The notes under the pieces: model-generated
What the model was told of the DNA's origin: nothing
Database searches by the model: none
Seen by the model: only the letters and a program-made list of their open reading frames with translations
In this document: positions 25,766-64,000 of the stretch, piece by piece
Position numbering within the stretch: position 1 is the stretch's first letter
Layout of the letters: every line of letters starts with the position of its first letter
Assembly (NCBI GenBank): GCA_029706075.1
Contig: JAINUG010000052.1
Location: 5,189,498-5,253,497 of the forward strand
DNA length: 64,000 bases
Direction: 5' to 3'
From: Aldrovandia affinis
Taxonomy: Eukaryota; Chordata; Actinopteri; Notacanthiformes; Halosauridae
Made by a program: the position numbers and the translations under genes

Positions 25766-25926
25766 AAAGTCTGTATGAGACCCTCACTGCCATTGACCAT
25801 CACATCTGCTGCATACAGTATCTGAAGGTCTACTTACCGTCTTGCTAGCTGTGATATACATTGGTTGAGGGAAGCAACCAACATTTTACATTTGAAAAAT
25901 GTTAAATGTAAATGTACAGTAAATAT

Positions 25927-25968
25927 AAATGTAAATGTAAATGTAAATGTAAATGTAAATGTAAATTT
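25927..25968. repeat. (AAATGT)n hexanucleotide repeat
   Basis: About seven units of 'aaatgt', with degenerate units on both sides (about 25895-25980). Confidence 0.95.
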
Positions 25969-25979
25969 AAAATATAAAT

Positions 25980-27040
25980 GGAAGCATGATAGACCTCAAG
26001 GCCAAACTGTTTCTGGGAGCAGTATTTGATTTATATCCCTCTTTCACCATTTTAATCAGGTGAGGGCTCCATGTTTCTGCACAAACACCCCACCCCCACC
26101 CCCTAGATCCCTGTGCACCTTCGTCAGCATGACATCTTTCTGGGATGTTTCACCCAGGGGAAGTGACACCGCTACTACTTTATAAGCATCTGGGCCACAG
26201 TCTGTCCAAAACACCTGACACGTCTCGTTGTCCAGACTAATTTCTCCTCAGCCGGCGCAACAGACTCATCAGAGCAGAGTGCCACTCGACCTGGAAAAGT
26301 GCCGCTGCTAAAACAAGAAAAAGCCTCCTTCGGCCTAAGCAGCCCTTAAGCGAATTCCATATCAAGACTATAAGACTGTCAGACATCTTAAAGTTTCAAA
26401 GCGCCTATTATCTGCTCGTTTGGCTGACTTTAAATACATTTTTTATACATGTGCAAATTCTGCACAAAGTTCAAATGCTTAAGTACTTAAGTGTTACTTT
26501 AAAACGGTGGTAACGTCTCTCATTATTATGCATATTGATTTCAGCTTTGAGATTGCATCCTATGAAGTGCCACTTGAGACGGTTCCTGCTATGCTTCCGA
26601 TGAGAACAGCTGCTGGGGTTTCTGCCTTTTTGAAAATCTTTTAATAGCGAACGGAAAAAAACAAAAAAACAAAAGGCACACATACAATTTGAGCGCCGAT
26701 GGGATGAGGTGCGCAGAGGTGCCACCTGGGCATCTGGTCCATCTCACAGAGGTCCTCCTCGAAACGAGAGAGCCGTCGTTATTATTCAGATTGATCTGTT
26801 AACGAGAGGATAGGGTCCCCTGTGCCCAAGGCTAGAAATTAATGACAAAATGGAGATGGCATGCTTGGAAAGAAAACGAATGAGTTTTTTTAAAAGTTAA
26901 TAACATCACTGTAAATGTTACAATACCCACAGTCCCCCACCGACTTCCGATTCACCTTTACTCTATTTTATTTTGTACGAAAAGGTCGGGCTTTGCTTAT
27001 CTATAGACAAACATAATAAATGATTATATTTGGGGAGGAA
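25980..27040. other. intergenic, no gene recognised
   Basis: No exon, RNA gene or defined repeat recognised apart from a C-rich patch at about 26087-26104. Confidence 0.5.
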
Positions 27041-27475
27041 AAAATCTAATTCATTCCCATTTAGATATAAAGGCTATAAATGAAGAGTATATTTGGGGGC
27101 TTTCAGATTTTTTTAATTTCTATTAAATGAATGTACCGTGAATATAGACGGGGGTACCCATCAAAAATCTGTCATATAGCTCCACACACATCTCGTGAAA
27201 ACGGGTTTCGTAGGTCCTGTATTATGAGCTTGTTGAGTTTGGTGGATTTGTGGTTTGTGGGATACACTGGTGGCCATTTTTGGCAGAAAAGGTGAGTTTT
27301 TAAGGTCAGAGCTGCCCCTGACCCAGAAGGGAAAAATCTAATTAATTCCCATTTAGATATAAAGGCTATAAAATGAAGAGTATATTTGGGGGTCTTTCAG
27401 ATTTTTTTAATTTCTATTAAATGAATATACCGTGAATATAGACGGGGGTACCCATCAAAAATCTGTCATATAGCT
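27041..27475. repeat. direct repeat pair of about 142 bp
   Basis: 27041-27181 and 27334-27475 are nearly identical (for example 'gacgggggtacccatcaaaa' in both) and separated by 152 bp. Neither copy has TG...CA ends or a coding interior, so a solo LTR pair is unlikely; a local duplication is the simplest reading. Confidence 0.9.
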
Positions 27476-27865
27476 ATCTGTTTTTTCTGATCTGTTTCCC
27501 ACCCAGGACTTGGGTACTTACCATTACCAATCTTCCTGGTGCCAGGTACTATGGGATGGTTTTGGGAAATGCCCCCTATGATTGACAGGTATCTTTTCCC
27601 GAGGATTCATGGTTGCCCCACAAAAACAAAAATGGGGAAGAGCTTTGACCCTCTCGTTCATCCAGGTCTGTTCCAATCCCACACATTATTATTTTGGCCT
27701 GACCTCAGAATAATTTATTTTATGAACCCATTTTTACGACTACATCGTTAAATGGTGAAACGTGTCCAACTGTTCAATCCAGGGCCAGGTGATGCTAGTG
27801 TACGTGAAACAAAGTACAGCTACAGAAGACCGTTCCCTCATACCTTGACTGTTTTTTTTAAAATG

Positions 27866-28219
27866 TACATTTATTTCAGATTTTTCCCCCATTTTCTGTG
27901 GCCAATTATACCCTCTATTTATAAAATTCACCCTCCCCCACGAGCCCATGAACCGTCTCTTCAGGTCAAGCGAATACCCCGAGGCCAGCAAAATATCCTC
28001 AGAGACAGAACTCGCCCACCTGTCTTTACAGGGATGCCCTACGTGTTTCTCGGCAAGCTCGTATCAGCTCTCCCTCCCCCTTCCTCCTGGGGCGGATGGC
28101 CAATCACCGGCCGCCCCAAATGGGGCTCCTGGCCAGAGCCGGGCTGGTGCAGCTGGTGCCCGCAGTGGGCAACCTGCATTCCGGGCGAATGCTTTTACGG
28201 TTACACCACCCGAGGCCCC
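27866..28219 (-). repeat. tRNA-derived SINE ('aattggc' tail family), minus
   Basis: Tail complement 'tgtggccaattataccctct', body 'ctggggcggatggccaatca', tRNA-like end 'ttacggttacaccacccgag'. A 180-codon ORF reads through it and is not a gene. Confidence 0.85.
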
Positions 28220-29508
28220 CATCCCTTGACTGTTTGTGGTTATGAGGAAATGGTCAACGGTTGCTGCCTTTTATGTCCTTCACCACTGAAATAAGGCTTT
28301 GAGGACGCGTCTCTTCGGCACGCAGTAAATATGCTGAGATTCAGTCTGCTTTAGTGTCTTGTTGCCATTCTTCCTAGCCTCATAATATGATTTTATGGTG
28401 CAATTAAGTATTCAGGCCAAATCAACTGGAACCAGAGTTGGGAGCCAGACAAACAAATCATCTGACCTTGTTGCATTGTCTGCATGCCATTAACAGTGCT
28501 TCACTGCTCTGTGAATTAAGAGAAATGACAGGTCAGTGTAAGTGCCTTTAATAATAAGGGAGCCGGTATGTGTAAAGACAGGGAAACATTGATTACCTCA
28601 TGCCCGACAAAGTTCTGCAGCTGAGAAAAGCAGTCTCAGAGTTCACACACTGGATAATTGGTTCTCGTAGATTTCTCTTGCTCTCTCTCCCAACTCTTTT
28701 TTTAAACATTTTTTTTTAACTTTTGCAAGTTCTGGCTTGCAAAACATTTTACTTGTGTTGTGTTTTCTATATTCCAAATAATACTACTGAGAATAAATAT
28801 GAAATGAGAAATATGGGTTGCTGACTGCTGTCTCTGCAACAGCCCTTACCTCTGGCACGTCTAATGGACATGTCCTCAACTCTTCAGAATAATACATTAA
28901 ACAATAACTGTGTAAATGTTTACAAACCATGACAACTGCAGTGACTGAAATGAAAGAAAAATGTTATACAAGACTCAAAGTAGACACATTCAAAATAGGC
29001 ATTATGAATGATTATTACAGATGATAATGTACAGTAAATCACCCTTTCCAGTGAGAATGAACACCTCCTTTTACCAAAAAACTCCTGAAAGAAGACAAGC
29101 ACAAATCAATTTCTACAGCAGTATTTTTTTTTTTTTATATCAAAATAGATCACACTGTACAGCATTCATCACACTGTACAAATGTTTAATTAACAAAAGA
29201 ATTCTAAACCTTTATAATGAATTGCATACATTATAATATAAATATTACAGGGGAGAAAAAAAAAGCTCAGCTTCAAACACACAGCAACCACTTCTACATG
29301 TAACTCGAGTTAAGTGTCTCAGTCATTAAAAAGGCCTCACACACAGTCATGGAGAGAGGCTAGCATGCACCTCCTAAAAGGCGGTGCAGGATTCACACTT
29401 ACTGAAACATAACTACGCCAATCAAGGGTACATACTGACAACACTTTTGTTTGCCCATGACTGAAAAATTAGTGAGTATACCTTAACACTAATGTTAACA
29501 CATGTCTG

Positions 29509-29510
<2 letters not shown>
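28220..29510. other. 3' flank or 3' UTR of b3glct, nothing recognised
   Basis: Lies downstream of the b3glct stop codon in gene sense. Poly(T) occurs at about 29126-29138. Candidate minus-strand ATTAAA signals (plus 'tttaat') occur at about 28547 and 29185, but I cannot choose the poly(A) site. Confidence 0.4.
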
Positions 29511-29574
<64 letters not shown>

Positions 29575-29651
29575 CTCTCTCTTTCTATCACTCTTTCATT
29601 CTCTCTCTTTCTCTCACTCTTTCATTCTTTCTCTCTCTCTCACACACACAC
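29511..29651. repeat. (CT)n microsatellite with interrupted extension
   Basis: Pure CT at 29511-29571, interrupted CT with 'ttcatt' units to about 29640, then a short CA run. Confidence 0.98.
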
Positions 29652-29732
29652 GCCGTCTCTTTCTCTCAATTCAATCCCTTGGACACATAATACACAAACA
29701 GTATGTTTACACTCACATCACATCTCAGGCAC

Positions 29733-29919
29733 TAGTGATGGGTGAATGGGGCATCATGGGAGGAGCTACCTTGTGCTACCAGTAACTCACTGATTTGAAC
29801 CAATCATTGTGCTTTGTTGTGAAGAGCAAAACCATTTGATTGGTTCAAAAAGTCAGTGATTGACAGGCGATTGTAGCTCCACCCACTTTGGGTGTCATGA
29901 CACCTCATTCTCCCATCGC
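29733..29919. mobile_element. foldback MITE in b3glct 3' UTR/flank, with flanking direct repeat
   Basis: The two halves are imperfect inverted repeats: 'tagtgatgggtgaatg...actgatttgaaccaatca' and, inverted, 'ttgattggttcaaaaagtca...cattctcccatcgc'. The flanks 29723-29732 and 29920-29929 are both 'tctcaggcac', compatible with an 8-bp hAT-like duplication plus chance matches. The element lies 31 bp past the b3glct stop. A related copy is at 17575-17750. Confidence 0.8.
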
Positions 29920-29960
29920 TCTCAGGCACCTGGCCCAGGCCTAGCTGTCCAACTCAGTCA

Positions 29961-58565
<28,605 letters not shown>

Positions 58566-58574
58566 CTGGGGATA

Positions 58575-58871
<297 letters not shown>

Positions 58872-59020
58872 CATGAGCTCTAAAAAATGTAACAATATAA
58901 AATAATATTTAAAAATAGATAAACCAAAGAAATAACTCAGAAATAGAACATCAAGGGCAGGAACAAAGCAGGGACAACGGTGTACACTTAAAATATATGT
59001 GTGTATATACAGTATATATA

Positions 59021-60036
59021 CACTCAGTAGCCACTTTATTAAGTACACCTTTCTAGTACTGGGTAGGACCCCCTTTGCCCCCAGAACAGCCTGAATTCTT
59101 CATGGCATGGATTCAACAAGATGCTGGAAACATTCCTTGGAGATTCTGGTCCATGTTGACATGATAGCATCACGCAGTCGGCTGCACATTCATGTTGCAA
59201 ATCTCCCATTCCACCACATCCCAAAGGTGCTCTATTGGACTGCGATCTGGTGACTGTGGAGGCCATTGGACACTGAACTCATTGTCATATTCGTGGAACC
59301 AGCTTGAGATGACGTGTGCTTTGTGACATGGCGCATTATCCTGCTGGAAGGCTGTGGCATTTAAACGATGCTCAATTGGTATTAAGGGGTCTAATGTGTG
59401 CCAAGAAAACATTCCCATTACACCATTACACCACCACCGCCACCACCACCATTGACACAAGGCAGGATGGATGCACAGATTCATGTTGTTTATGCCAAAT
59501 TCTGATCCTACCCTCTGCATGGCGCAGCAGAAATTGAGATTCATCAGACCAGGCAACGTTTTTCCAATCTTCAACTGTCCAGTTTTGGTGAGCCTGTGCC
59601 CACTGTAGCCTCACTTCCCTGTTCTTAGCTGACAGGAGTGGAACCTGGTGTGGTCTTCTGCTGCTGTAGCCCATCCACTTCAAGGTTAGACGTGTTGTGC
59701 GTTCAGAGATGCTCTTCTGCAAACCACTGTTGTAATGTGTGGTTATTTGAGTTACTGTCGCCTTCCTGTCAGCTTGAACCAGTCTGGCCACTCTCCTCTG
59801 ATCTCAGCAGTTTCTGAGATAGTCACACGACCCCGTCTGGCACCAACAATCATGCCACGGTCAAAGTCACTTAGATCACATTTCTTCCCAATTCAGATTT
59901 TTGGTCTGAATAACAACTGAACCTCTTGACCATGTCTGCATGCTTTTATGCATTGAGTTGCTGCCATATGATTGGCTGATTAGATAATTGCATTAAGCAG
60001 GTGTACAGGTGTACCGAATAAAGTGTCCACTGAGTG
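59021..60036 (-). mobile_element. Tc1/mariner element with both TIRs and TA duplication
   Basis: The ends 'CACTCAGTAGCCACTTTATT' and inverse 'CACTCAGTGGACACTTTATT' differ at few positions; TA flanks at 59019-59020 and 60037-60038. The minus-strand transposase is nearly complete: DLSDFDRGMIVGARRG at the N-terminus, VAWSDESQFLL (first Asp), FQQDNAPCHKA (second Asp), SPIEHLWDVV (Glu). Stops and frameshifts break it, and a CCACCA expansion (59431-59451) inserts a run of Trp in the third quarter. 1016 bp, in b3glct intron 5, same orientation as the gene. Confidence 0.92.
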
Positions 60037-61140
60037 TATATAACAACAATATAAGAGAAATATACATCTTACATATAAGAGAAAAACAACAAATATAAGA
60101 GAAAATACAAGAATACAAGACAATTCTAATATAAGGACCAGCAAAGCATGAGGAGAGACAACTAACAGAGGATAAAATGCTTGTGCTTGCAGAAGATACA
60201 AGGAATACAATAACTAAAACAACCCAAAAAGGAAACACCCCTAACATGCACAAATAGAGAGGCAGGCCTTTTATCTTTGAAAAAGGAATCTGGAACCAGT
60301 ATGTCCTGACAATATCAAAAGTGCAGCAGCCAAGAAGGAATTCAAGCACAACCTGTTGATGAAGAACCCAGAGACAGCAGACTTCTCCCAAATAGGAGAC
60401 AGGTATATCAGAACAAACCTGCTCCTATATGCACAGTGTACAGAGGCCCGGCGCGGTGCTATCTGCAGGCACTACAGGCATCATGAAAATAATGGTATCT
60501 GTAGTGGGATGTAGATAACCGTATATGAGGAGGATGACGATGACACTGACAGCTCGCTCCTCACTGTAAATGTGCACCACAACGGCGTCATCATGTTCCA
60601 GGGAGGTGAGGCCACACTCAGCTCTGTCCTGAGGGACTTCACTATTCTAAAAGCACTGGCAGAGGCTGAGAAGCCCAAACAGGACACTACATTAACTAGA
60701 GTAAAGATTAAATCAAGTGAGGCCGAGGTGTTTGGGGGCAGCTCAGGGAGAGGAGGGCTGTGCGGTTCATAGCAGGCAGCTGGAGAGCACAGAGTGAATG
60801 ATGAGAGGAAGTCTCTCCCTGCAGGACGTCTCCCTGATGAGAGCGGAATTGGTGGAGCTGAAGGAGCGGGTGCTGTCCCACCAAGCACCCAGCAGGGCCC
60901 CTCACAACACCTGAGAGATCAGCTCGCTCATAAAAACATGAAATGAAGGCCTCACTACTGGAGCTGAAAGGAGAGGTGCAGAAGCTGCAGCAGGACAGAG
61001 AGATGGTGAGGAGGGAGCAGTGAGAAAGGAGCTGCACCTCAGAGGACCAGCCCGTGCAGAGCCTGAGGGAGCAGCTATAGAGCCTTAAAACTGCCTGCAA
61101 ACACCAGGCCCAGGCTCCTGATGCACAGCCCTCCACTGCC

Positions 61141-61350
61141 ACTGTGGCTGAGACCGTGCAGGTACTCACACCACCACTGTGACTGAGACCATGCAGGTAC
61201 TCACACCACCACTGTGACTGAGACCGTGCAGGTACTCACACCACCACTGTGACTGAGACCGTGCAGGTACTCACACCACCACTGTGACTGAGACCGTGCA
61301 GGTACTCACAGCACCACTGTGACTGAGACTGTGCAGGTACTCACACCCAC
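61141..61350. repeat. 35-bp minisatellite inside LINE ORF1, six units
   Basis: The block 'ctgagacc' recurs at 61148, 61183, 61218, 61253, 61288 and 61323, exactly 35 bp apart. The unit contains 'actgtgactgagaccgtgca' and 'ggtactcacaccacc'. Because 35 is not a multiple of three, each unit shifts the frame. Confidence 0.97.
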
Positions 61351-62262
61351 CACACAACTCATTACAGAGAGAGACATTATACCCTCTGCCCCTAAAACAC
61401 ACACAGCTACCAATAAATCCACAGAGGCTACTACCAGCAGGGCCTCCAACAAAATCAAAAAACAAAATAAACAATTATAAAAATGCTGAAGTTATAATCC
61501 TTATGAACTCAAATGGAACATATTTGAATGAGGAGCAGGTCTTCCCTAGTCATAAAGTTGTGAAACCAAAAAAGAGTGCCCTCGAACTGCTCACCAAGAA
61601 AAAGCTAGGTGGGCCCAGCCACATCCTAGTGCACACAGATACTAACAACCTGAGGGCACAGAAGGAGAGAGTGGCAGAATCTGTCAAGAGAGTGGCAGAG
61701 TGAGCCACTCAGTGATTTTTGAGGGGAAAGTCTATCTCTACCATCCGACCCAGGAGAGATTTCCATCCTCAACTAGTTCAGAGAATCAATGGTGACATTT
61801 CCCATTGATTGTGCTCCTGTTGCCTAACGTCCACCTCGTACACTACCCAACCTTGGATTTAGACATCCTCCACAACCACGTCCGCCTCCGCAAAGACTTT
61901 GCTGGCATATTCGCCAAGACACATATTCTCCTTGAAGTCTGCAGGTTCCAAGCCAAGGGGAATGTGCTGATATGTGGCGATTTGTTCAGGCAGAACATGC
62001 TCTCTACCTGATTTCAACACAGAAACATGTAACCTACACATAATGGATAAAAATTATATTAACAAATGTTACTAAATTCCCTAGAAACAGCTCTGACCCA
62101 CAGGTGAATTCGAATGGGAAAGACCTCCTCCAGCTCCGTTGAAGCCTAGGTCTGTACATTGTCAATGGTAGGTTACGAGGGGACACTCTCTCCTATTGCT
62201 CTCCTCTTGGCAGCAGTACAGTTGATGACAAGGTCACAGATCTAGACCCCTTCTCTTTCAGA

Positions 62263-62655
62263 GTGTTCACTGTCAAAGCACTAACCCCTCAGGCAGATCA
62301 CCACCAAATCACTGTGTTTCTCAAAACAACAGAAAATAAGACAACCATGCATGCAAAGCCCAGCAAGCGGTTCAATCTTACTAAATCATACAGATGGGCC
62401 GGAAACAGCACAGAAGAGTTCCAGAAAGCAATCAACAGTCAAGGAATTCAAACCCAATTAGACAACTTTCTGGATACCACATACATTCACAGTAAAGAAG
62501 GAGTTAATCCAGCAGTACAACATATGAATTATACATTTGAAAGAACTGCTAAAATATCCCAACTGAATCAATCAAAAAACAAACCAACACACCCAAAAGA
62601 GGATAACTGGTTTGATTTGGACTGTCAAAACATTAGAAAAGAGCTTAGAAAATGA
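62263..62655 (+). pseudogene. LINE ORF2 fragment: end of endonuclease and linker
   Basis: 130 codons open in this LINE remnant. It begins after ...DPFSFR and carries FTVKALTPQADHHQITVFLK (end of the AP-endonuclease domain, with the usual SDH motif changed to ADH), then WFDLDCQNIRKELRK, a linker motif preceding the RT in this LINE type. No RT follows. Confidence 0.75.
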
Positions 62656-62815
62656 TCAAATCAAAAACAGAGATCCAAACAATACCAATTCAGGCCTTAA
62701 TCCCTGTGAAACTCTAAAGCGATACAATAACGTACGCTCAGAATCACCTGACCACGGTGACTGACAAGAAACCGAGAAATCACCTTGAAAAAGTTCAGAC
62801 TCAGTGAGCACGGTC

Positions 62816-62816
<1 letters not shown>

Positions 62817-62863
<47 letters not shown>
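62817..62863. repeat. (GA)n microsatellite, 47 bp
   Basis: Pure GA directly abutting the LINE 3' remnant. Confidence 0.98.
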
Positions 62864-62865
<2 letters not shown>

Positions 62866-64000
62866 AGTCATTGCCAAGGTTACCACAGCTCTCTGACACG
62901 CTCTGGCTTTGATAAACCCCCGAATTCAAAATTCAGTGATAACTAATTGATGAATAAATGTTAAAAGGAGAACTCTGGGCCAAACACGGAAAAATCTGAT
63001 GTTGTATGACATGTATTTAGCCTGGGGGAAATACATGTTTTGAAGTACTTTCAAACAGTTTTTGAAATATACTTGAGGTGCAGTAGTTCCATGTGTAGTG
63101 TTTTTGATTTCAGAGACAACTTTACATGGAATAACTATCTTTGATACAACTATGTTAATGGAAAAAGTAATGCAACATTTTCACAAATAAATATAAAAGT
63201 GCCTGCAAAGCTATTCGAGCCGTGTAATACTTCAAAAAACATCAATATGATCTATGAATGTGCAGGTTGTGCACGATTGCAAAAAGAGTCAAAATAATCA
63301 TTCTGCTGAAATATACAGGATTCCCACAAGACATGCTTCATCCTCGGGAACAAATAGAATGTTTATTTGCCAAGACAAGAAAGGACGAACATGGGAAAGG
63401 CTGGCTGCTACATAACAATCTACATAAAAAAACATCAAACGCTCATTACAATCGTACAATGTATGATTTGATTCTAAACGCATGCATTTTTTTTTTCAGA
63501 GCTAAGCTCATTAATATTAGCCATTGTAATTCTGTTTATTTTGGTTAAGGTTTCAGAGCTAATCTCATTAATATTAGCCATACTAATTCTCTTCCTTTTG
63601 ATTAAGGTGATTTACAGCTGTTGAGAAGCTGGCCCAACTGCAAAACAAGCCTTTAATAGCTGCTAGAGATATTTAAATTGATGGTTTGCTGTCATCTTCA
63701 TTTACATAATTACTTTTAGTTAATACCCTGCTAAATTGAGACCTTGAGCACGCACGTCTTACAAAATGCACAGTAATTTGCAGTTTCTAATGCCTCTTAG
63801 TAACCCCCCCGGGTGTCTTTAAGTGATCAGTGAGCTATTCACTGAAAAGAAGCATCTTTTTTTGTGTGGGGGGGGGGCTGTGGGTGGCTCATTCTGTTAA
63901 GTCCCTGTTCTAGTCCCTGGACGGACTCCACAATCTGGGCATAACTGACCACTGAGTTCCTCCAACTCCCCTAGATTCTATCTAATGCACTTAGACTAAA
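62864..64000. other. b3glct intron 5, nothing recognised
   Basis: AT-rich. A 45-bp direct repeat with 'agagctaagctcattaatat' and 'agagctaatctcattaatat' lies at about 63498 and 63554. At 63880-63930 'gtgggtggctcattctgtta' and 'gttctagtccctgg' may be the head of a truncated tRNA-SINE. No b3glct exon 5 was found. Confidence 0.5.

Larger units (their letters stand above)
60160..62816 (+). mobile_element. non-LTR retrotransposon with esterase-like ORF1, RT deleted
   Basis: ORF1 remnants: TVNVHHNGVIMFQGGEATLS and VLRDFTILKALAEAEKP (60560-60690), a coiled-coil-like stretch (60950-61080), then a SGNH/esterase-like segment ILVHTDTNNLRAQKERVAES (61635-61695). ORF2 remnants: an endonuclease end with LYIVNGRLRGDTLS and SSTVDDKVTDLDPF (62150-62260), the CDS 62263-62655, and a short piece near 62755 (TVTDKKPRNHLEKVQTQ) belonging far downstream, in the RNase H/zinc-knuckle tail. 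The reverse transcriptase is therefore deleted. The 3' end runs into (GA)n. The clade (CR1/I-like) is uncertain. Antisense to b3glct. Confidence 0.8.

Noticed and set aside
27041-27475. Direct repeat pair as a short LTR element
   Set aside because: The copies lack TG...CA ends, a primer-binding site and any coding interior, and the spacing is too short.
27752-28294. 180-codon ORF on the plus strand
   Set aside because: Most of it lies in the minus-strand SINE at 27866-28219; the same translated pattern recurs in the other SINE copies.

Overview
The window is nuclear DNA of a vertebrate, almost certainly a teleost fish. The evidence is one split host gene with vertebrate-type splice sites, very long dinucleotide tracts, Tc1/mariner and hAT transposons, tRNA-derived and 5S-rRNA-derived SINEs, several LINE clades and a Ty3/Gypsy element. 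I could not fix the species.

One host gene is recognised: b3glct (beta-1,3-glucosyltransferase, B3GALTL, family GT31), on the minus strand. Ten coding exons between 58565 and 29961 join in frame into the last 386 residues of the enzyme, matching exons 6 to 15 of the 15-exon human gene. They include the DDD metal-binding motif and a C-terminal REEL. Exons 1 to 5 and the promoter lie beyond 64000. The enzyme adds glucose to O-linked fucose on thrombospondin type 1 repeats in the ER.

Layout. 1-29.7 kb is the 3' flank of b3glct. No gene was recognised there, only repeats: a 639-bp tandem duplication, two tRNA-SINE families, a 5S-rRNA SINE, LINE 3' ends, a hAT MITE with a perfect 8-bp target duplication (23667-24033), a long inverted repeat and large (CA)n and (GA)n tracts. 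29.7-31.7 kb holds a foldback MITE 31 bp past the stop codon, exons 15, 14 and 13, and a 22-bp minisatellite in intron 14 whose unit copies the exon 14 splice donor. 31.7-42.2 kb holds exons 12 and 11, a hAT MITE, an L1-like LINE and a 1958-bp hAT element with a perfect 8-bp target duplication. Intron 10 (42.2-51.3 kb) holds a decayed Gypsy element cut by a Tc1 fragment, several SINEs and Tc1 remnants. 51.3-58.6 kb holds exons 10 to 6 among long (GA)n and (CA)n tracts and more Tc1 halves. 58.6-64 kb (intron 5) holds a 290-bp (GA)n tract, a Tc1 element with both ends and an internally deleted LINE.

No intact mobile-element gene was found. The most unusual structures are the splice-donor minisatellite of intron 14, the 290-bp pyrimidine tract (transcript sense) ending about 9 nt before the exon 6 acceptor, a GC-AG intron 13, and two loci where complementary halves of one Tc1 transposase lie in opposite orientation.
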